The notes beneath the pieces were generated by a model that searched no databases, had not been told where the DNA came from, and saw nothing but the letters and a program-made list of their open reading frames with translations. DNA of 64,000 nt from Bacteroidota bacterium (lineage in GTDB: Bacteria; Bacteroidota; Bacteroidia; Chitinophagales; Chitinophagaceae). Where the stretch lies: the NCBI GenBank assembly GCA_016706595.1, contig JADJJH010000001.1:310001-374000 (forward strand). Direction: 5' to 3'. The translations under genes were made by a program, and so were the position numbers. How positions within the stretch are numbered: the stretch's first letter is position 1; the number at the start of each line of letters is the position of its first letter. Shown in pieces: positions 26,745 through 36,665 of the stretch.

Positions 26745-27872
26745 GTGCAGTTTAAAGATATTGTTGGTCAGAAGGATTTACTAGCTCGTATCATTCAGTT
26801 GGTCAAGGATAAACATTTGCCACACGCCATGATGTTAAGCGGCCATGCCGGAAGTGGGGGATTGCCCATTGCATTAGCCACGGCCCAATTTATTGTTTGT
26901 ACAAATAAGCAAGAGAGCGATTCATGTGGTGAGTGCGCCGCTTGTGTAAAGATGCAAAAATTACAACACCCTGATGTGCATTTTTCTTTTCCTGTTTATA
27001 AGAAAAAAGATACTGAAATACCGCTAAGTGATCATTTTATACAGCAGTTCAGAACATTTATTTTAGAGAATCCATATGCCACCGATACCGATTGGATAAA
27101 ATATTTAGGAACCACTAAACAAGCCAATATTACTGCGCTTGAATGTCGTGAAATTATTAAGAAACTTCAACTCAGAAGCTTTGAAAGTGAGTTTAAAATC
27201 ATGATCATCTGGTATCCGGAATACTTAGATAAAGAAGGAAATATTTTATTGAAAGTGATTGAAGAGCCAACGAAGAAAACGCTTTTGTTTTTTGTAACTG
27301 AAGATATGGATGCTGTTCTGCCAACGATTCAATCTCGAACCCAACTTTTTCATTTAAAGCGTCTTAGCGATGTGGAAATTAAAAGTGCAATCATGGATAG
27401 TGGAACAAATGAAATTGAAGCGACCCAAATTGCACGTTTAGCCGAGGGGAATTATAACTACGCGCAAACGTTGTTAGCCCATCAGGATGAGAATATGGTT
27501 GAGGTACTCAGAAATTGGCTCAACTGGATATATGCCAATAAGGGAATTGAATTGGTGAAATGGATTTATGCACTAACAGAGAAAGACAAAGAATATCAAA
27601 AGAAATTCTTGGCTTATGTGATTCAAATTCTTGAACATATGTTGCGCTATAAGCATATGCCAAAAGGCGAGTTAGCATTATTAGATGGTGAATTGAAATT
27701 GATTGAAATATTAGAATCTAAGGGTTTAAGCCCTTATAGAATTGCAGAATGGACCGATTTATTGAATGAAAGCATCTATGAAATTGAACGAAATGCAAAT
27801 ACAAAAATTCTTTTTCATGCATTATCTTTACGCATTCAGAAACTGGTTCATCGCAAAATGTCGGTAAGCTAA
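26745..27872 (+). CDS. holB: DNA polymerase III delta-prime subunit (clamp loader)
   Basis: 375 aa from a GTG, chosen because QFKDIVGQ..L is the normal family start. AAA+ fold; the Walker A loop is degenerate (GHAGSGGLPIA, no GKS/T), as in non-hydrolysing delta-prime. The zinc module is CGECAACVKM. The sensor/arginine region has IEEPTKKTLLFFVTE and QSRTQLF. Role: stator of the clamp loader that places the sliding clamp on DNA. Co-transcribed with the SPFH gene (6-bp gap). Confidence 0.88.
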   Translation: MQFKDIVGQKDLLARIIQLVKDKHLPHAMMLSGHAGSGGLPIALATAQFIVCTNKQESDSCGECAACVKMQKLQHPDVHFSFPVYKKKDTEIPLSDHFIQQFRTFILENPYATDTDWIKYLGTTKQANITALECREIIKKLQLRSFESEFKIMIIWYPEYLDKEGNILLKVIEEPTKKTLLFFVTEDMDAVLPTIQSRTQLFHLKRLSDVEIKSAIMDSGTNEIEATQIARLAEGNYNYAQTLLAHQDENMVEVLRNWLNWIYANKGIELVKWIYALTEKDKEYQKKFLAYVIQILEHMLRYKHMPKGELALLDGELKLIEILESKGLSPYRIAEWTDLLNESIYEIERNANTKILFHALSLRIQKLVHRKMSVS

Positions 27873-27963
27873 TTGTAATGTTTGAAATCACATTTCAATA
27901 CACTTCATTACAACTTATCAAATGCTGAACCTTATTAATAACGAGTAAACGATTTGATTATAT

Positions 27964-29442
27964 ATGGGATGTGGAAGTTGTGGAAGTAAAAATGGAGGTC
28001 TGCCTACAGGATGTAAGGACCATGGATCATGCAAAAGCGGTGGTTGTAACCGATTAAATACACACGATTGGTTAAGTTTATTACCGGTTTCAGATTTTTC
28101 GAAACCTTACCCATTCATTGAAGTGAGTTTTAACCATGGAAGTAGAAAAGAATTTTTCAAAGCTTCGAATCCATTGAGCTATGAAAAAGGCGACATGGTA
28201 ACTGTTGAAGGGAGTGGGGGAATAGATATCGGAGTGGTGAGTCTAACAGGTGAATTGGTAAAACTGCAGATGAAGAAGAAAAGTGTAAGTGAAAAAAGTG
28301 AAGAGATTAAACGTATTCTTCATACGAGCACCGAAACCGAAATTGCAAGAATGGATGAGGTGAAAAAGCAGGAAAAGGAAATGATGATTCGTTCACGCGT
28401 AATTTCACGCGAGTTGAATCTAGATATGAAAATTGCTGAGGTTGAAGTACAAGCAGATGGCAAAAAGGCAACCTTCTTTTATACAGCTGAAGATCGAGTT
28501 GATTTTCGTGAGTTGATTAAACGCTTTGCAGGCGACTTTAGAATTAAGGTTGAAATGCGACAAATTGGTATTCGCCAAGAAGCCGCCAAAGTAGGTGGTA
28601 TTGGTAGTTGCGGGCGCGAACTTTGTTGCAGTACTTGGCTCAACGATTTTAAATCGGTAAGTACTACTGCAGCCCGTTATCAAAACTTATCAATCAATCA
28701 AACTAAACTTAGCGGACAATGTGGTCGACTAAAATGTTGTTTGAATTATGAGTTAGATACCTATATGGATGCATTAAAAGTGTTTCCTGAAAATGCCGAT
28801 AGGATTAAAACTACAGTTGGTATAGCTTATTTGCAAAAGAAAGATATTTTCAGAAATTTGATGTGGTTTAGTTACGAAAAGAGTAATACCCTTTACCCTT
28901 TGAATATTGAACGGGTAATTGAAATAATTGAACTCAATAAGAAAGGTGTTTTTCCGGATGAATTGCAAGCCGTAGAAATTGTGAAAAAATCGGCACCAGC
29001 CGAAAAGAATGATTTTGTGGATGTAGTTGGACAGTTTAGTTTGAAATCCTTAGATAAGAGTTCGAAAAAGAAGAAGAAGGCAAATCCGCCGGGAAATAAA
29101 TCAACTAATCAGTCCCCAAGCAAAGAAGGTACAAATACAAAACCTGAACAGCAAGCTAATCGCCCACAGAATAACCGTCCCAATAATCCTAATCAAAAAG
29201 GACAAGCGCCTAAAAATCAAGAGCGGAAGGAAGGTCAAGCGAATACAGCAAAACCAAATGAACGTCGCCAAGGTCAAGGAAATTCACAACCAAAGCAAGC
29301 ACCTCGACAAGCAGCTAGCGATCCAAAAAAATTACCACCAACTGAGCGTAAGGAAGGTACGAACCCACCAAGAAATCCGCAACAAAAAGGCAATAGAAAT
29401 CCCAAAGGACCAAGGCCGGGTGGGGAGGAAAAGAGTTCGTAA
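27964..29442 (+). CDS. ricT: RicT/YaaT PSP1-domain protein with Cys-rich head and disordered tail
   Basis: 492 aa. Residues 1-~33 are a Cys/Gly-rich head (MGCGSCGSKNGG...CKSGGC). The PSP1 core (~45-330) carries GSCGRELCCSTWL and GQCGRLKCCLNYE, the cysteines that ligand Fe-S clusters in RicT. From ~345 the chain is low-complexity, rich in Lys, Asn, Pro, Gln (KKKKKANPPGN, NRPQNNRPNNPNQKG), probably disordered RNA-binding. In Bacillus, RicAFT directs RNase Y; the Bacteroidota role is not established. The tail is unusually long. 91 bp after holB. Confidence 0.9.
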   Translation: MGCGSCGSKNGGLPTGCKDHGSCKSGGCNRLNTHDWLSLLPVSDFSKPYPFIEVSFNHGSRKEFFKASNPLSYEKGDMVTVEGSGGIDIGVVSLTGELVKLQMKKKSVSEKSEEIKRILHTSTETEIARMDEVKKQEKEMMIRSRVISRELNLDMKIAEVEVQADGKKATFFYTAEDRVDFRELIKRFAGDFRIKVEMRQIGIRQEAAKVGGIGSCGRELCCSTWLNDFKSVSTTAARYQNLSINQTKLSGQCGRLKCCLNYELDTYMDALKVFPENADRIKTTVGIAYLQKKDIFRNLMWFSYEKSNTLYPLNIERVIEIIELNKKGVFPDELQAVEIVKKSAPAEKNDFVDVVGQFSLKSLDKSSKKKKKANPPGNKSTNQSPSKEGTNTKPEQQANRPQNNRPNNPNQKGQAPKNQERKEGQANTAKPNERRQGQGNSQPKQAPRQAASDPKKLPPTERKEGTNPPRNPQQKGNRNPKGPRPGGEEKSS

Positions 29443-29447
29443 AATAG

Positions 29448-29489
29448 ATTACGAATTATGAATGACGAATTACGAATGGAAAATTACGA
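29448..29489. repeat. 7-bp array (ATTACGA)
   Basis: Six heptamers: ATTACGA, ATTATGA, ATGACGA, ATTACGA, ATGGAAA, ATTACGA. Directly behind the ricT stop, between convergent ricT and glmS. Confidence 0.7.
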
Positions 29490-29561
29490 GATAAGAGTTT
29501 TTCAGAATTTGGTCTTATGCGTTCATTTTTTCAGACGGCAATAGGTAATCCGCTATTAAAT

Positions 29562-31400
29562 TTACTCTACGGTAACACTCTTCGCTAAATTTCTTGGTTG
29601 GTCAACATTACAACCACGCATTAACGCAATGTGGTACGATAATAACTGAAGGGGAACTATAGAAACTAAAGGCGATAACAATTCATCAGTTTCAGGTAAT
29701 TCTATTACTTCATCCGCTAATGCCTTGATTTGTGAATCGCCCGAATTTACAATGGCGATTACTTTTCCTTTACGCGCTTTTACTTCTTGAATATTAGAAA
29801 CAATTTTTTCATATGCGCTCATGTTTGTAGCAATAAAAACAACGGGCATATTTTCATCAATCAAAGCTATCGGACCGTGTTTCATCTCGGCAGCCGGGTA
29901 TCCTTCGGCATGGATGTAGGATATTTCTTTTAATTTCAATGCACCCTCTAAGGCAATCGGGAAACTTAAACCTCTTCCTAAATACAAGAAATTATGCGCG
30001 TCTTTATACTTCGCTGCGATTTCTTTTACCTTATCATTCGTTTTTAAAGCTTCAGCAACTTTTGAAGGAATTTGTTCAAGTTCATACAATATTTGACGCA
30101 ATCGCGATTGAGAAATCGTTCCTTTCGCTTGTGCTAATTGAAGGGCTAATAAAGTAAGTATGGTAACCTGAGCAGTAAAAGCTTTGGTTGAAGCAACGCC
30201 AATTTCAGGTCCGGCATGTGTGTATGAACCGGCATGGGATGCCCTTGCAATCGATGAGCCAATGACATTACAAATACCATAAATTAAGGCTTGCCGATCT
30301 TTAGCAATTTGAATGGCCGATAAAGTATCTGCGGTTTCGCCCGATTGTGAAATGGCAATCACCACATCTTTTTCGGTGACTATTGGGTTCCTATATCTGA
30401 ATTCTGAAGCATACTCAACTTCAACTGGCACACGAGCTAATTCTTCAATTAAATATTCGGCTATCAATCCGCTATGCCATGAAGTTCCGCATGCAGTAAT
30501 GATAATTCGTTTTGCATTATTGATTCGCGGTAAATATTCGGTAATTCCTCCTAGTTTAATCCATCCCTTTTCGGCATTCATACGCCCTCGCATACAATCC
30601 AATATCACTTGAGGTTGTTCATAAATTTCTTTTAACATGAAATGCTCGTAACCACCTCTTTCAATTTTCTCGAGATCCATTTCAAGTTTTTGTACATAAG
30701 GCGATTTTTGAATATTGCCCAGAGTTTTAATTTCTAAATCTCCATTACGATTTAAAACAGCAATTTCTTCATCATTTAAATACACCACATTTTTTGTATA
30801 CTCAATAATGGGTGAGGCATCAGAAGCTACAAAAAATTCATCTTTTCCAATACCAATCACCAAAGGACTTCCCTTACGTGCTGCAACTAACTTGTCGGGC
30901 TCTCTTTTATCGATTACTACAATCGCATAAGCGCCAATTACCTCATTTAAAGCTACTCGTACAGCCTCTTCCATACTCAACTTATCTTCCTTCTGAATAT
31001 CCTCAATCAAGTTTACTAAAACTTCGGTATCGGTATCACTATGAAATGAATAGCCAAGTTGTTCTAATTCCTTTTTTAAAGAATTGTAATTTTCAATAAT
31101 TCCATTGTGAATAATGGCGATATTGCCAGATTGAGATAGATGTGGATGTGCATTTTTGTCGCAAGGAACACCATGGGTAGCCCAACGTGTATGCCCGATG
31201 CCAACCGTGCCGCTTGTATCTTGAGATGTACTATACTCTTCAAGTATCGAAACTTTACCTTCTTTTTTCAGTACACGTAAACTTCCATCTAATAAGGCCA
31301 CGCCAGCACTATCGTATCCACGGTACTCAAGTCGTTTTAATCCTTTTATCAATATTGGATAGGCCTCCTTGGGTCCGATATAAGCTACGATGCCACACAT
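29562..31400 (-). CDS. glmS: Glutamine--fructose-6-phosphate aminotransferase (isomerizing)
   Basis: 612 aa, usual length. N-terminal class II amidotransferase with Cys2 after Met (MCGIVAYIGP) and HTRWATHG; C-terminal tandem SIS isomerase domains with ITACGTSWHSG, SQSGETADTL and ending KSVTVE. Makes glucosamine-6-P for peptidoglycan and LPS. Last of a tight minus-strand run GT5 - DUF4270 - glmS (gaps 14 and 6 bp), a conserved Bacteroidota arrangement. Confidence 0.98.
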   Translation of the reverse strand: MCGIVAYIGPKEAYPILIKGLKRLEYRGYDSAGVALLDGSLRVLKKEGKVSILEEYSTSQDTSGTVGIGHTRWATHGVPCDKNAHPHLSQSGNIAIIHNGIIENYNSLKKELEQLGYSFHSDTDTEVLVNLIEDIQKEDKLSMEEAVRVALNEVIGAYAIVVIDKREPDKLVAARKGSPLVIGIGKDEFFVASDASPIIEYTKNVVYLNDEEIAVLNRNGDLEIKTLGNIQKSPYVQKLEMDLEKIERGGYEHFMLKEIYEQPQVILDCMRGRMNAEKGWIKLGGITEYLPRINNAKRIIITACGTSWHSGLIAEYLIEELARVPVEVEYASEFRYRNPIVTEKDVVIAISQSGETADTLSAIQIAKDRQALIYGICNVIGSSIARASHAGSYTHAGPEIGVASTKAFTAQVTILTLLALQLAQAKGTISQSRLRQILYELEQIPSKVAEALKTNDKVKEIAAKYKDAHNFLYLGRGLSFPIALEGALKLKEISYIHAEGYPAAEMKHGPIALIDENMPVVFIATNMSAYEKIVSNIQEVKARKGKVIAIVNSGDSQIKALADEVIELPETDELLSPLVSIVPLQLLSYHIALMRGCNVDQPRNLAKSVTVE

Positions 31401-31406
31401 AGAAAA

Positions 31407-32843
31407 TTAGAGTTTATTAATTTTTGTATAAATCATTTCGAGTCTTGGCTTGAATTCATCTTGCTTACTTGCGCTTCCACAGAATATCATTCTATACGCA
31501 GCAGGGTATCCTAAATTCGCACCCATTATCTTGAATCTAAAGGTAGTGTCTTTTTGTGAGATAATTTTTTGTAATGAGTAAGTCACAGTAAATCGATATT
31601 GCGGGTAGTTAATTCCATTAATCAAAACATTTGTTCGTTTACCATCAACAAAAGCACTGCTATTAAACTGAGCGTAGTCTTCAGCTATCTTGTCGTTATT
31701 ACCACTCGTGTCAGTTCTGAAAATTTGTAAACGAGCCATCGGACTGTAATTCAAGGTGTCAGACCAATTTTGCGTGGGCGCTCCGGTAAAAACGAGCTCA
31801 GCCTTATTTACAATTACATTGGCCAAGGTGGCTGCTTCCGGAATTGAGATGATATTTGCCAATCCAGGTTCGTTTTGTAAAAACATCAATGAGTCGCCTA
31901 ATAAAGCATTGGTTTTAATAAAATTATTTGAGATGCTACCCGAATAATCGCGAGTAATGGTATTAAATCGGTTGCAATAAAATGGATCATACGAGAATAC
32001 ATCATTCACGGTGTCTTGTCCGCCACCTACTTTATTATAACGATAGTAAAATGTGAGTCGTGTACGATAGCTATCGAAATACCCTAACGTGCGTCCGGTA
32101 TTTGAATCGGGTACGATGGCAAAGCCTTTCCACCAAGCTAAAAAGCTACTATACGTTGCCATCGCACCGGTAGAGCCTAAGGCAACTTGCGCTTTTAAGC
32201 TATCGCCAAACCATGCGGGTAACGGAAATCTGATTTGTGGTTGTTGTCGTACCCCTGCTATTAAAGGTGAATCGGCAGCGATATTGTCGAAGTTGACATT
32301 AATGGTACTTAATACATTGCCGATATCAAAACTATCCTTTGTAAATTCATATTGTGCTGAATCTCTTGCCAATGATTTATCGGTTTTAATGGATCTATAC
32401 AATTTAAAAGTTTGTAACCCGGCACTAGAGTTCGTATCACCATAAGCCATTTTAAAAGGCATTGAAAGCACTATCGAATCCATCATAACACTATCAACAT
32501 TTGCTTTAAAAACAAAATTGGGTACTGCAGGCAAAACTTCTACATGCATAGATGCAACCGTTTTTCCAAACGAAGGGTCCGATTTTATGGTTCCACAAGC
32601 CGTGTAATAAGTTGAAGAAGACGAAAGTTGAAGTCCACTGCGATAGCCACCGGTTAAAAATGAATCTTGATAGATAGTATGCGTAACTAGGTTGAAAACC
32701 GTATCGAAAGTATTAATATTATCAACAGCTGGTACTAGATTTTTTGTAAGTATGGTATTCTCTTTGCAGCGCCAATTGGTAATAAGTACACAAAAACTAA
32801 TTAATATGATGCCCGCAAAGTGGGGCGTTTTTTTTGTATTCAA
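31407..32843 (-). CDS. DUF4270 surface/periplasmic protein
   Basis: 478 aa. N-terminal hydrophobic export segment (about 9-23) followed by Cys27, then beta-rich sequence typical of DUF4270 (DSVMMDSIVLSMPF, and late RLEMIYTKINKL). Family members are usually lipoproteins. The residues before Cys here (TNWRC) do not fit a standard lipobox, so lipidation is uncertain. Function unknown; the family is regularly encoded between glmS and the GT5 gene, as here (6 bp and 14 bp). Confidence 0.85.
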   Translation of the reverse strand: MNTKKTPHFAGIILISFCVLITNWRCKENTILTKNLVPAVDNINTFDTVFNLVTHTIYQDSFLTGGYRSGLQLSSSSTYYTACGTIKSDPSFGKTVASMHVEVLPAVPNFVFKANVDSVMMDSIVLSMPFKMAYGDTNSSAGLQTFKLYRSIKTDKSLARDSAQYEFTKDSFDIGNVLSTINVNFDNIAADSPLIAGVRQQPQIRFPLPAWFGDSLKAQVALGSTGAMATYSSFLAWWKGFAIVPDSNTGRTLGYFDSYRTRLTFYYRYNKVGGGQDTVNDVFSYDPFYCNRFNTITRDYSGSISNNFIKTNALLGDSLMFLQNEPGLANIISIPEAATLANVIVNKAELVFTGAPTQNWSDTLNYSPMARLQIFRTDTSGNNDKIAEDYAQFNSSAFVDGKRTNVLINGINYPQYRFTVTYSLQKIISQKDTTFRFKIMGANLGYPAAYRMIFCGSASKQDEFKPRLEMIYTKINKL

Positions 32844-32857
32844 AAGATAATTTTTAT

Positions 32858-33679
32858 TTAGCTCGCCAAGTTATTATAAAGTTCCATGATATTCGTAATG
32901 TCATCAATTTCAGTTTCGAATTTTAACACTTTTTTACTGCGAGATGGCTTCACGGAGTCAATTACTTTTTTATCAACTTCGGTATCAGGAAAAATGACTG
33001 CATCTGCATGTTTGGCGCCGCCCATAAACATATCGAAATTGCTACCTTGATTGTAAATTTCTACATCCTTGTCTTTTAAAGGGGTACTTATCAATAATTG
33101 TTGCATGAAGGTTTCACTCAATTTCCCGGGCATTACACTTTTCGTAGGCGAATACACAATCTTTGAATTGGCAAATACCGGTTCTTTTTTATAATAGGCT
33201 TTGATATACATTGGAATCAAGGCACTCATCCATCCATGCACATGAATGACGTCAGGAGGCCAACCAAATTTCTTAACGGTTTCAAGTGCACCTTTACAAA
33301 AGAAGATCGATCGAACGGCGTTATCGTCGAACACTGTGCCGTCTTCTTCATGAAAGTTATGCTTACGCTTATACATATCTTCATTATCCATAAAGTATAC
33401 CTGTAAACGAGCATTGGGTAAGGAAGCTACTTTAATTACCAAAGGGTAATCTTGCTTATCGACATTAATATTGATTCCTGAAAGACGAACAACTTCGTGT
33501 AAACGGTGACGTCGTTCATTGATTGTACCAAATCTTGGCATAATAACACGTACTTCATAGCCTGTTTCGTTCGACTTGACTGCCAATGCATTTAAAACTT
33601 TCGCAAAGTCAGTTTCTTCGTTGTAAGGAGAAAATTCGTGCGAAATAAAAAGAATTTTTTTCTTTTGGATTACCGCCAT
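32858..33679 (-). CDS. GT5 glycogen/starch synthase N-terminal catalytic-domain protein
   Basis: 273 aa: only the N-terminal Rossmann half of a GT5 glycogen synthase. It starts KKILFISHEFSPYNEETDFAKV with the ADP-glucose loop region altered from the KTGGLAD norm, and contains VIHVHGWMSALIPMYIK. The C-terminal half with the E-x7-E motif is missing, so it cannot be a normal processive synthase. This short form is the standard one in Bacteroidota at this locus, annotated glycogen synthase; true activity unknown. First gene of the glmS run, divergent from panC. Confidence 0.82.
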   Translation of the reverse strand: MAVIQKKKILFISHEFSPYNEETDFAKVLNALAVKSNETGYEVRVIMPRFGTINERRHRLHEVVRLSGININVDKQDYPLVIKVASLPNARLQVYFMDNEDMYKRKHNFHEEDGTVFDDNAVRSIFFCKGALETVKKFGWPPDVIHVHGWMSALIPMYIKAYYKKEPVFANSKIVYSPTKSVMPGKLSETFMQQLLISTPLKDKDVEIYNQGSNFDMFMGGAKHADAVIFPDTEVDKKVIDSVKPSRSKKVLKFETEIDDITNIMELYNNLAS

Positions 33680-33784
33680 TTAGGTTACTTTTATTTGTAA
33701 AAGGTGATTTAGGGCTGCGAAGGTACGAATAATAATAGTATTTTTCTATATCAAATCCCAAACTAAAGCCATATTAACTACTTA

Positions 33785-34621
33785 ATGTATATATTTAAGA
33801 AAACTTCTGAGCTGCAACAATACGTAAAAACGCTTACTTCAAAACCAGGATTTGTACCTACTATGGGGGCTCTCCATCAAGGTCATATTTCACTTATTCA
33901 TCAATCAAAGCAAGAAAATGACCTAACGGTTTGTAGTGTTTTTATCAATCCTACCCAATTCAATGACCCTAAAGATTTCGACAAGTATCCAATTACTTTA
34001 GCAGCCGATATTGAGAAATTATTGAATGCCGGAACCGATATCCTTTTTTTGCCCAGCGTTGAAGAAATGTATCCTGATGGCATTCAGGCTCAAACAAATT
34101 ATCCTTTAGGGTTTATTGACACCGTGTTGGAAGGGAAATTTCGCCCCGGACATTTTCAAGGGGTTTGTACCATCGTTCATAAATTGTTAGATGCTGTTAC
34201 ACCAGCAAATTTATATATGGGAGAAAAAGATTTTCAGCAATGTATGGTTATTAAAAAACTACTGAGTATTCTTGATAGTAAGATTGCATTACATACCTGT
34301 GCCACGCTGCGTGAATCTAACGGATTGGCCATGAGTTCTCGAAACGAACGTCTTTTGGCTGAGGATCGTTTGCGGGCCGGCGCCATTTTTGAAAACTTAA
34401 TGATGATAAAATCAATCATGAAAGTTCAATCTTTTCAATCGTTACAAGAAAAAGCTTTGCATGCCTTAATCGACAAACAAATTGCGCCCGAGTATCTTTT
34501 GCTTTGCGAAGCAGATACTTTAGTAGAGTTGCCAGATTTTGATTTTGAAAAAAAAATGGCACTTCTCATTGCTGCTAAAATTGGCAATGTTCGATTGATT
34601 GACAATTTAAGATTGAATTAG
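33785..34621 (+). CDS. panC: Pantothenate synthetase
   Basis: 278 aa. Nucleotidyl-transferase fold with the HxGH-type motif in PTMGALHQGHISLI, the substrate loop FINPTQFNDPKDF and PNLYMGEKDFQQ / SSRNERL (KMSKS-like). Condenses pantoate and beta-alanine using ATP. Starts an operon with panD (50 bp), the flippase-like gene (9 bp) and rfaE2 (overlap). Confidence 0.97.
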   Translation: MYIFKKTSELQQYVKTLTSKPGFVPTMGALHQGHISLIHQSKQENDLTVCSVFINPTQFNDPKDFDKYPITLAADIEKLLNAGTDILFLPSVEEMYPDGIQAQTNYPLGFIDTVLEGKFRPGHFQGVCTIVHKLLDAVTPANLYMGEKDFQQCMVIKKLLSILDSKIALHTCATLRESNGLAMSSRNERLLAEDRLRAGAIFENLMMIKSIMKVQSFQSLQEKALHALIDKQIAPEYLLLCEADTLVELPDFDFEKKMALLIAAKIGNVRLIDNLRLN

Positions 34622-34656
34622 ATTTCCAACCAAAAGGTATTATTAATATAAATAGC

Positions 34657-34664
34657 TACTTTTG
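34657..34664 (+). promoter_or_regulatory. Possible internal -7 box before panD (TACTTTTG)
   Basis: Exact TAnnTTTG, 7 nt before the panD ATG in the panC-panD gap. Without a -33 TTG it may be coincidence. Confidence 0.3.
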
Positions 34665-34671
34665 CCCTCTT

Positions 34672-35019
34672 ATGCAAATACAGGTATTAAAATCTAAAAT
34701 TCACAGGGTAACGGTAACACAAGCCGACTTGAATTATATAGGAAGCGTAACCATTGATGAGGATTTGTTGGACGCGGCCAATATGATAGAAAATGAAAAA
34801 GTTCAAATTGTAAATATCAATAATGGTGAGCGTATTGAAACCTATATTATAAAAGGCAAACGTAAAAGTGGAACGATTTGCTTAAACGGTCCTGCCGCCC
34901 GAAAAGTGGAACCCGGCGATTTAGTAATTATTGTATCGTATGCATTAATGGATTTTGAAGAAGCTAAAAAATACAAGCCAACCATTATCTTCCCAACCTT
35001 AAAAAATAAACTCAAATAG
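34672..35019 (+). CDS. panD: Aspartate 1-decarboxylase proenzyme
   Basis: 115 aa. The self-cleavage site Gly24-Ser25 is in YIGSVTID; Ser25 becomes the pyruvoyl cofactor. LNGPAARKVEPGD is the other family signature. Makes beta-alanine from Asp, the second substrate of PanC encoded just upstream. Confidence 0.98.
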   Translation: MQIQVLKSKIHRVTVTQADLNYIGSVTIDEDLLDAANMIENEKVQIVNINNGERIETYIIKGKRKSGTICLNGPAARKVEPGDLVIIVSYALMDFEEAKKYKPTIIFPTLKNKLK

Positions 35020-35028
35020 CGTACCTGC

Positions 35029-36051
35029 ATGCAAAAAAAAAGAATCATTAACCTGATATCGTATGTCTTAACTTTCGGGTTGTGTGCTTTTTTAATTTGG
35101 TTTTCACTCAAAGATGTCAGTGATGCAGATATTGAAAAAATAAAATTCTCGGTTAGTAAGGCCAATTATTTTTTATTGATACCTATCGTTATCATGGGAG
35201 TTTTAAGCCATTGGAGTCGTGCCGTAAGATGGAAATATTTGATGGAGCCTTTGCAAATGTATCCATCCACGCGCAATACATTTTTAACAGTCATGATAGG
35301 CTATTTAGCCAATATGTTTTTACCACGTTTTGGCGAAGTTATTAAATGCACCTTATTGGCTAAATACGAAAAAATTCCCGCCGATAAATTAATTGGAACC
35401 ATTATAACAGAACGTGCATTTGATGTGCTTTGTTTACTCCTTGTTTTTTTAATTACGTTTATTATTCAGGTTGATTTAGCTGCCGAGTACCTAAGTACAC
35501 TCGCTGCAAAATATAATGCCAATGCGAGTAACGGATCATCTGGATGGGTGCTCATCAGCATCATTGCATTTTTGGTAATCCTATTTCTATTTAGAAATAC
35601 TATCCGGCAATTTAGTTTGTTTATTAAGTTAAGGCAGATCGTAAAAAATGTATTAGCCGGCATTATGAGCTTCAGAAACATGAAAAATAAAAAGGGCTTT
35701 GTGTTTCATACCATTTTAATATGGTCGTTGTATTTGGGTATGATTGTTCTAGGATTCAAAAGTATTCCTGAAACAAGTATACTGGGTTTTAAAACCGGTT
35801 TTTCGGTATTATCCTTTGGAAGTATTGGGATGATTGTTACACCTGGCGGTATGGGAGCCTATACTTTATTAGTAAATGAAATTGTCTCTTTATATGGCAT
35901 CGAAAAAGCCATGAGCTTAGCCATTAGTTGGATTATTTGGCTGGTGCCAACCATTATTATTTTAATAGGCGGCAGTATTTCGCTGCTATTGATTCCTATA
36001 TTAAACAATACAAAATCAAATGCTCACGAAACTAGAAATTATACAGAATAA
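35029..36051 (+). CDS. Flippase-like membrane protein (LPG synthase TM domain family)
   Basis: 340 aa, about eight membrane helices. Family features: SHWSRAVRWKYLMEP near 62-76, MIGYLANMFLPRFGEV (~95-110), and GSIGMIVTPGGMGAYTLL (~265-282). Related to the N-terminal flippase domain of MprF, but alone; may move a lipid or act in membrane lipid traffic. Gap of 9 bp after panD, and its end overlaps rfaE2 by 32 bp, so it is translated with its neighbours. Confidence 0.85.
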   Translation: MQKKRIINLISYVLTFGLCAFLIWFSLKDVSDADIEKIKFSVSKANYFLLIPIVIMGVLSHWSRAVRWKYLMEPLQMYPSTRNTFLTVMIGYLANMFLPRFGEVIKCTLLAKYEKIPADKLIGTIITERAFDVLCLLLVFLITFIIQVDLAAEYLSTLAAKYNANASNGSSGWVLISIIAFLVILFLFRNTIRQFSLFIKLRQIVKNVLAGIMSFRNMKNKKGFVFHTILIWSLYLGMIVLGFKSIPETSILGFKTGFSVLSFGSIGMIVTPGGMGAYTLLVNEIVSLYGIEKAMSLAISWIIWLVPTIIILIGGSISLLLIPILNNTKSNAHETRNYTE

Positions 36052-36511
36052 AATTTACAAAATTGATGAATTGTCGCGATTGGTAAATCAGTGGCATATG
36101 CTATCTAAAAAAGTTGTTTTTACAAACGGCTGTTTTGATATCATGCATCGCGGTCATAATACGTATTTATTGCAAGCAGCCGAATTAGGCAATCGTTTAG
36201 TAGTTGGATTAAATTCGGATTCTTCGGTGCGAAGATTGAAAGGTGAAAAACGCCCTGTGGTTGACGAGTATTCACGGGCCTTAAATTTAGCTATGCATAC
36301 TTATATTGATGCGGTCATATTATTTGAAGAAGAAACTCCATTGAATTTAATCGAACGATTGCGCCCCGATGTTTTAGTTAAAGGAGGCGACTATAGATTA
36401 GAAACGATAGTAGGCGCGGAAACCGTTTTGAATTATGGCGGTCGGGTTGAAATTATTCCATTCTTGCCGGGCTATTCAACCACTGCGATATTGGAGAAAA
36501 TGTTGGGGTAA
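36020..36511 (+). CDS. rfaE2: D-glycero-beta-D-manno-heptose 1-phosphate adenylyltransferase
   Basis: 163 aa, only the adenylyltransferase half of HldE. Cytidylyltransferase-like motif TNGCFDIMHRGHNTYL (HxGH) and the later VVKGGDY-type stretch (VLVKGGDYRLETIVGAE). Makes ADP-D-glycero-beta-D-manno-heptose, substrate of HldD at 23278. The heptose-7-P kinase and phosphatase are not in the window. Overlaps the flippase gene by 32 bp. Confidence 0.93.
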   Translation: MLTKLEIIQNKIYKIDELSRLVNQWHMLSKKVVFTNGCFDIMHRGHNTYLLQAAELGNRLVVGLNSDSSVRRLKGEKRPVVDEYSRALNLAMHTYIDAVILFEEETPLNLIERLRPDVLVKGGDYRLETIVGAETVLNYGGRVEIIPFLPGYSTTAILEKMLG

Positions 36512-36515
36512 GGGA

Positions 36516-36599
36516 TTAATGGTTAATGGTTAATGGTTAATGATTAATGGTTAATGATTAATGATTAATGGTTAATGATTAATGGTTAATGGTTAATGG
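36516..36599. repeat. 7-bp array (TTAATGG/TTAATGA), 12 units
   Basis: Twelve back-to-back heptamers differing only at the last base (G or A), right behind the rfaE2 stop. Confidence 0.95.
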
Positions 36600-36665
36600 G
36601 AAATGTACTTCCTTAAATTCTGAACTCTTTCCACAAGTTTGATTTTTGATTTGGCATTTCTCTTT

